Part shown: piece after piece, positions 59,092 to 64,000 of the stretch
How the letters are laid out: every line of letters begins with the position of its first letter
How positions within the stretch are numbered: the first letter of the stretch is position 1
DNA from: Bos javanicus
Taxonomy: Eukaryota; Chordata; Mammalia; Artiodactyla; Bovidae
Reading direction: 5' to 3'
DNA length: 64,000 nt
Assembly (NCBI RefSeq): GCF_032452875.1
Contig: NC_083881.1
Location: 66,347,689-66,411,688 of the forward strand
Notes under the pieces: model-generated
Seen by the model: the letters and a program-made list of their open reading frames with translations, nothing else
Databases searched by the model: none
Told to the model about the DNA's origin: nothing
Made by a program: the position numbers and the translations under genes

Positions 59092-59440
59092 TTTAAAAAC
59101 TTCATTTATTTGTTTTTGGCTGTAGTGGGTCTTTGTTGCTGCACAGGCTTTTCTCTAATTGTGGTGAGTGGGACTACTCTCTACTTGCCATGCTTGGGCT
59201 TCTCATTGCACTGGCTTCACTCGTTGCAGAACATGGGCACTAGGGCACGTGAGCTTCAGCAGTTTCAGTACATGGGCTCAGTAGTTGCACCTCTTGGGCT
59301 CTAGAGCACAGGATCAATAGTTGTGGCACACAGGCTTAGCTGCTCTGTGGTACATGGGGTCTTCCCAGATCAGGGATGGAACCCACGTCTCCTGCATCGG
59401 CAGGTGGATTCTTTACCACTTACCAGCCAGGGAAGCCTTA
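59092..59440 (-). repeat. CHR-1-like SINE, near full length
   Basis: Body aacatgggcactagggcacg, gctctagagcacaggatca, head ending agccagggaagcc. attgattttt lies on both sides. Confidence 0.85.
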
Positions 59441-59470
59441 TTGATTTTTGACTGGTAACCTTGAATGTTA

Positions 59471-59744
59471 GAGAAGGCAATGGCACCCCACTCCAGTACT
59501 CTTGCTTGGAAAATCCTATGGATGGAGGAGCCTGGTGGGCTGCAGTCCATGGGGTCGCTAAGAGTCGGACACGACTGAGCGACTTCCCTTTCACTTTTCG
59601 CTTTCATGCATTGGAGAAGGAAATGGCAACCCACTCCAGTGTTCTTGCCTGGAGAATCCCAGGGATGGGGGAGGCTGATGGGCTGCCGTCTATGGGGTCG
59701 CACAGAGTCGGACACGACTGAAGCGACTTAGCAGCAGCAGCAGC
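59471..59744 (+). repeat. Bov-A2 SINE dimer with 14-bp target-site duplication
   Basis: aaccttgaatgtta at 59457-59470 and 59745-59758. Near-consensus dimer. Confidence 0.97.
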
Positions 59745-59915
59745 AACCTTGAATGTTAAACCAATGCTTGTGCTAAATCCTACTTGGTCTTGGTTACATT
59801 ATATATACAGATTCTATCTGAGAAGTTTTTAAGAATTTTTTTCATTCACATTCATGAGGAATGCTGGTTATTGCTTTATTTTCTGTTTTTAATAATGTGG
59901 CTGTTTCTCTGTCAC

Positions 59916-61364
59916 ATCAAAGGGATCATGTCCTTTGATTAAACTGTAATATAAAAGCTATTAAATTGCTTATATAACTTGGGAAAATAATCTCAGGAAC
60001 ATATCTGAACAATAAAACCATAAAATCCATTTGATATGTTTCTTGAGAAAAAATGAGAAAGCTGGACAAGAAAGTTTACATTTTCTTGCCAAGTGAAGTT
60101 TTCTAAGTGTTGCATTTTTATTATTCTTCCAGACAGATTAAATATTCCAGAAGGGAGACAAAAAAGGGAAAATTCCTTATTTTTTTTTAAATAAACAAGA
60201 TAAAGTTTTCTCTTGTTAGTGGGAAAAGAATGCAAGGGTAGGGGAATGGTGGAGGAAAAGAGATATATGAAGACTGGCTCACTTCAGGAGGGTTCCAACT
60301 CCCCCTCACATTTTTAAATGGGGAAAGAGAAGAACATAAACTTCTATTGAGCCCATATGGGTTATGCACTTGGTAATGCTTTTATGTATATCTTATGGCT
60401 TTGGATGCGGAAGACTTTTTGGAGGACTGAAGACTCTTACAGTGTTGCCTCCAGTATATTCCAAATAGCTCATATGGTATGGGCAAAACGTTAAAGGTAA
60501 AATTATTTAATGTACTTGATCTCCTCTTTAAATAAAGGGGCATATTTTGAGACACTGACTAACTGATGTCCAAAGGAGGGTTGTTTGGACAATGAAGAGA
60601 CCCAAATCCAGGTCATCTAAAGATGTGTTCATGCCTCCCCTGAAAAAGAGAAAATTAAATGAGGTGGGCGATTACATTCTTCAATAATCAGAGGGCTTCT
60701 CTTTTTAGAAAAGGAAATAAACTTTTTAGTATACGGCTTCAGTTGGCCATATACTTCAGTATATGATCCTTCAGAAATAGGATCAAAGGTGGGAATTATA
60801 AAGAGTAGGATTTCAGCTCAACCACTGACCCAAGCTACCTTGGAGGTGGGATACGGATGGTTTGTAATGATCTGCGTTCCAGATGGGTGATGATGGATGG
60901 ATAGGCACCATCACTCTGGGACACCAGGGAGAAACCGAATTCCTGGGCTAAGGGGGAGAGGACGCTAACAGTCTGATAGACAAGGTCTGTTTCCACTTGA
61001 AGAACCTATGACTCAGCAATGTCTGCCTCCTCTCTTCACACAGGCAGGGTATGACTAGAAAATGGCGGCTATAGCGTGTGTGTATATGTGTGTTTGAAGG
61101 CCATCGCCTCTCACAATCATCCTGTACATGATAGAATCACAGGAGTTAGTAGTGAACTTGTGGGAATGACAGTCATTTGAATGTCAGACCTGGTGAACTG
61201 GTTCTAGTCTCCTTTGAGATCAGTGAGTACTTTGAACCTGCCTGTCCTCTTGGGCTTGGAGGAGAGTCTCTGGCTGAAGGACTGCTTGCCACCTCAGGGA
61301 TCACAGGACAAGCGAAGCTGGCAAGCATCGAATGGTGGGCAATACCCAGGACTGTGCAGTTCAT
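59916..61364. other. Intronic interval without recognised feature
   Basis: 1.45 kb, AT-rich to about 60700 then mixed. No gene, RNA or named repeat seen. Partly conserved non-coding sequence would be invisible to me. Confidence 0.5.
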
Positions 61365-61600
61365 GTAACAGGATTTGGGTTCTGGCTTGGTCTCATTACT
61401 AGCCCTATGACTTCAAGTAAATTGTCTAACCTTTCTGGCACCTTAATTTTCCTTATCTGTAAAATAAAATGCTAAACCTACTTTAGGAGCTTGATGTCAG
61501 AATTAATTAGATAACAAATATAAAACACTCAGAAGAGCTCCTGGCACACGGTATAAACACTTAGTAAGTGATTATAGTTGGTCCTGACCTTGTGTATAGC
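61365..61600 (+). repeat. MIR SINE
   Basis: ccctatgacttcaagtaaat, ttttccttatctgtaaaata and agctcctggcacacggtat follow MIR through its 3' end. Confidence 0.75.
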
Positions 61601-61747
61601 ATACTGGGCTAAGCAGGGGCTGCAGTCACTTTGGGCTGCAGTTATCTTGGTCATTTATTTGACTTCTATGCAAGAATGTAACTTCAAGAGAGCAGGAATA
61701 TTGATGTTTTAGGCACTATTTCATTTCTAGAAGGTTCCCCCGCCCCT

Positions 61748-61862
61748 GGCTTTTTTCATGCTGCATAGCTTGCAGGACCTTAGTTCCCTGACCAGGGATC
61801 AAACCCATGCCCACTGAAGTGGAAGTGTAGAGTCTTAACCACTGGACTGCCAGGACCTCCCA
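61748..61862 (-). repeat. CHR-type SINE
   Basis: ttagttccctgaccagggat, agagtcttaaccactggact. Reversed head and partial body. Confidence 0.82.
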
Positions 61863-62358
61863 GGGCCTGGCACATCTTAAAGGCTCAAAGCTGGAAAGGG
61901 CTGTGTCTCATTCCTCTCCAGGCCCAGAGAGTTCCTCTCTGTGTTGGCAGACAGCAGCCCAGAAACAGAGGTCAGGGTCTGGCCCAGACTTCCCTCTGCA
62001 CAACTTTGAACTGTCCACCAGACCAAACTCAGGGGCTGACAAGGATCAGCTGATGGTTTCTCACCACCCTTCCCATCTTATGGGTAAGGAAGCTGAGTCA
62101 AGGAGTTTAAATCACCAGCTCCGGGTGATATACAGTTAGCATGTCAGGGTTGAAACTGACAGGGTTGAATGTCAGGGTCCGCAGACTCTGAAGGCCTTGA
62201 TCTTTCCACAAGGCCCCTGGTGTACAATTTCAGGTGTGCATACAAGAGTCATTATTATGATCTTTTCCTGAGAGAGAGAGAAATGCTCTTTTTGACTGGA
62301 CGTATTAAGGTAAGCCTGGCGTCGACAATAAAGGTAGTTCTGCTGCTTCCAGGTGACT
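61863..62358. other. Intronic interval with possible MIR-like scrap
   Basis: 62070-62150 vaguely resembles MIR (gggtaaggaagctgagtcaa). Nothing else recognised. Confidence 0.4.
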
Positions 62359-62426
62359 GGAGGGCGGGGTCAGCTGGGACAGGAGGGCGGGGTCACTTGG
62401 GAAGGGGGGCGGAGTCGGTTGGGACA
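62359..62426. repeat. Three tandem 23-bp units each with a GC box
   Basis: Units at 62359-62381, 62382-62404 and 62405-62426. The first two contain gggcgggg, the third gggcggag. Imperfect copies. Confidence 0.93.
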
Positions 62427-62540
62427 GCTGAGCCCTACTCCCCTCCTACCCTGCTCCCTTCCCTCCCAACCACCTTGGCTGGCTGAAGCCAGGGAATCTC
62501 AAACCATGGCAGAAGCAACCTAGGTCAGAAGTTCACAACA

Positions 62541-62633
62541 CTCTATGGCCGGCCATACCACCTTGAACGCGCCCGATCTCGTGTGATCTCGGAAGCTAAG
62601 CAGGGTCGGGCCTGGTTAGTACTTGGATGGGAG
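62541..62633 (+). pseudogene. Truncated 5S rRNA pseudogene
   Basis: ccataccaccttgaacgcg, cccgatctcgtgtgatctcg, gaagctaagcagggtcggg and cctggttagtacttggatgg follow 5S rRNA to about nucleotide 90 of 121. A 4-nt ggcc duplication lies near the 5' end, one C is lost, and c-to-g occurs in gatctcgtstgat. The 3' third is missing and no poly-A follows. agaagttca lies at 62527-62535 and 62632-62640. Confidence 0.93.
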
Positions 62634-62640
62634 AAGTTCA

Positions 62641-63120
62641 TAGCAAATGCAGATGCCAAGGTCCCACCCAGACCTGCTGACTATCAATCTGGGGGCGCCG
62701 GGAGGTGGGCGGGGGCAGGGTCAGCTTCCTGGGTGTCTCTTCCCCCGTTATTGAAGCTTGAGAACCAGCGCCTGGGCTCAGGCCCCTCCAAGCTGGGCCT
62801 CCACGCCCCTCCACCTGATCAGTCTGTCAGAAGCCCAGACAGTTTCTGCCTCATGCCATGTGATGCACCCACAGCCCCAGAACCAGAGAGAACCCAGGCC
62901 CCAGACCCAGGAGAGCTTGGGCTTCAGAACTTGAGGTGGGACCAGGCAGGGGGGCTGGCAAACCTGGTGTGTGGGGAAGGCCTGCTCATGACATCAGGGG
63001 GAGAACTTTTTATGTTTCATTTGCTGATCTCAAGAAATCTCTGGATTGACTAAGCCAGAGCACGGAAAACAGACACTGGCACATGCCCGGATCCCAGCAG
63101 ATCAAGGGAGCAGGAGACAA
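62641..63120. other. GC-rich interval without recognised gene
   Basis: GC-rich sequence with a longer chance frame (62583-63053) that begins inside the 5S pseudogene and has no domain. Not called as coding. Confidence 0.5.
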
Positions 63121-63124
63121 AGGG

Positions 63125-63472
63125 AAGAATTTCTTGAGAGTCCCTTGGACTGCATGGAGATCCAAACAGTCCATCCTAAAGGAGATCAGTCCTGGGTGTT
63201 CATTGGAAGGACTGATGCTGAAGCTGAAACTCCAATACTTTGGACCCCTGATGCGAAGAACTGACTCATTGGGAAAGACCCTGATGCTGGAAAAGATTGA
63301 AGGCGGGAGGAGAAGGGGACGACAGAGGATGAGATGGCTGGATGGTATCACTGACGTGATGGACATGAGTTTGAGTAAGCTCCGGGAGTTGGTGATGGAC
63401 AGGGAAGCCTGGACTGCTGTAGTCCATGGGGTCACAAAGAGTCAGACACGACTGAGTGACTGAACTGAACTG
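63125..63472 (+). mobile_element. BovB LINE 3' end
   Basis: C-terminal ORF2 frame ([38 protein letters not shown]) and tail ending gactgaactgaactgaa. Confidence 0.94.
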
Positions 63473-64000
63473 AAAGAAGGGAAGCGCAGGACAGGAGTTT
63501 GTGAGGAAGAGGGAGGCTGAGTGCTCTGCAGAGAAACCCTGCTGGGGTGTTGTGGGGGGAGAGTAGGAGGAGGCTCCCGGAGAGGACGGGGCATGTCTGA
63601 GATGTTTAGCTTGTTCGCTGAGCAATGTGTGAGGTAACTCCGCCCGAGCTCCCCCAGTCCTCCAGTAAATTCTATTCAACCCATGAGCATATGGTATAAG
63701 TGATTTTCGTTGTGGAAACCAAAGAAGGGTCAGGGGTTCAAGCGGAAGACCATGATGATTCAGGCTCCACTCAACAAGCAACCTGGGATCCTGGGTTCTG
63801 GGAGCAGCTGGGGAACACAGGGACCCTCCCCCAGGGGGGGTTCGCAGAGTCTGGGGGCTTTGAGCTTCTACAGGCCACCAACTGGAGGACTTGAGCAGAT
63901 GTTCCCTAATCTTGGGGGGCAGGGAGGCCCTGGGCCAACCACTCTCAACCCACTGAAAAGTGAGAAGACAAAAGGAAAATGTGGTTTGGCTCCATAAACG
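63473..64000. other. Interval at window edge without recognised feature
   Basis: G-rich sequence. No exon, repeat or RNA gene recognised. Confidence 0.5.

Larger units (their letters stand above)
56925..59915 (-). mobile_element. Second L1 LINE, 3' UTR to ORF2, with three SINE insertions
   Basis: Starts at the 3' UTR (ttttattgaggtataatcaa), continues through atggctgagaagtattccat and ORF2. Interrupted by SINEs at 58683-58802, 59092-59440 and 59471-59744, and carries the (gt)n(ga)n run at 58338-58393. Confidence 0.85.
39771..64000 (-). other. MATN2: MATN2 intron upstream of the EGF2 exon (incomplete)
   Basis: 24.2 kb of sequence 5' of the EGF2 exon. I looked on the minus strand for a 123-bp EGF1-type exon and for a large VWA exon and recognised neither, so the region is most simply one long intron continuing past the window. 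A short exon could have been missed by eye. Confidence 0.6.

Noticed and set aside
62583..63053. 156-codon plus-strand frame
   Set aside because: Begins within the 5S rRNA pseudogene and has low-complexity Pro/Gly-rich composition without any recognised domain.
40000..64000. Search for the MATN2 EGF1 and VWA exons on the minus strand
   Set aside because: No C-x-C/six-cysteine module or VWA MIDAS-type segment recognised; a profile search (GeneWise with MATN2 protein) would settle it.
1..64000. CRISPR arrays, operons, riboswitches, phage or plasmid features
   Set aside because: The window is clearly mammalian; regularly spaced repeats seen are SINE tails, microsatellites or the 17-bp and 23-bp tandem arrays, none with spacers.

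Overview
The window is nuclear DNA of a bovid ruminant (cattle, sheep, goat or a relative). The main evidence is its repeats. BovB (RTE-clade) LINEs, Bov-tA and Bov-A2 SINEs, CHR-type tRNA-Glu SINEs, a bovine-type L1 3' end and a BTLTR1-like LTR occur together, and this combination is specific to ruminants/bovids. Nothing looks bacterial, plasmid-borne or viral apart from old integrated elements.

The only protein-coding gene I can support is MATN2 (matrilin-2), on the minus strand. It is seen as three in-phase exons of exactly 123 bp, each encoding one EGF-like module: EGF2 at 39648-39770, EGF3 at 18322-18444 and EGF4 at 519-641. All have AG/GT splice borders and phase 1-1, and each module carries six cysteines plus the Asp/Asn-hydroxylation signature. 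Transcription runs from high to low coordinates, so the whole window lies inside the gene or its upstream introns. The signal peptide, the first von Willebrand A domain and EGF1 were not recognised and should lie beyond 64000 (EGF1 could have been missed). EGF5 onward lies below 1.

Everything else is intron, and most recognisable intron sequence is transposon. 1-18 kb has nested L1s, a 2.1 kb BovB and many SINEs. 18-30 kb has three large BovB copies (one plus, one minus, one plus) in and around older L2 and MER5A. 30-39 kb has SINEs, L2/MIR relics and the longest BovB (35569-38045, with part of the endonuclease domain). 40-51 kb is SINE-rich and has a local mosaic duplication at 43.7-45.3 kb. 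51-60 kb is L1-dominated and has a three-level nest: a Tigger-like DNA transposon, a solo ERV LTR inside it, and a BovB scrap inside the LTR. 60-64 kb is mostly quiet, then GC-rich, with a tandem GC-box repeat, a truncated 5S rRNA pseudogene and a BovB 3' end.

I found no new gene system. The most informative observations concern genome dynamics: a likely gene-conversion tract between two inverted BovB copies, a direct duplication of about 105 bp flanking another BovB, a tailless 5S retropseudogene, and nested insertions with readable target-site duplications. Repeat family names come from memory of consensus sequences and need RepeatMasker/Dfam confirmation. Repeat borders are approximate unless a target-site duplication is given.
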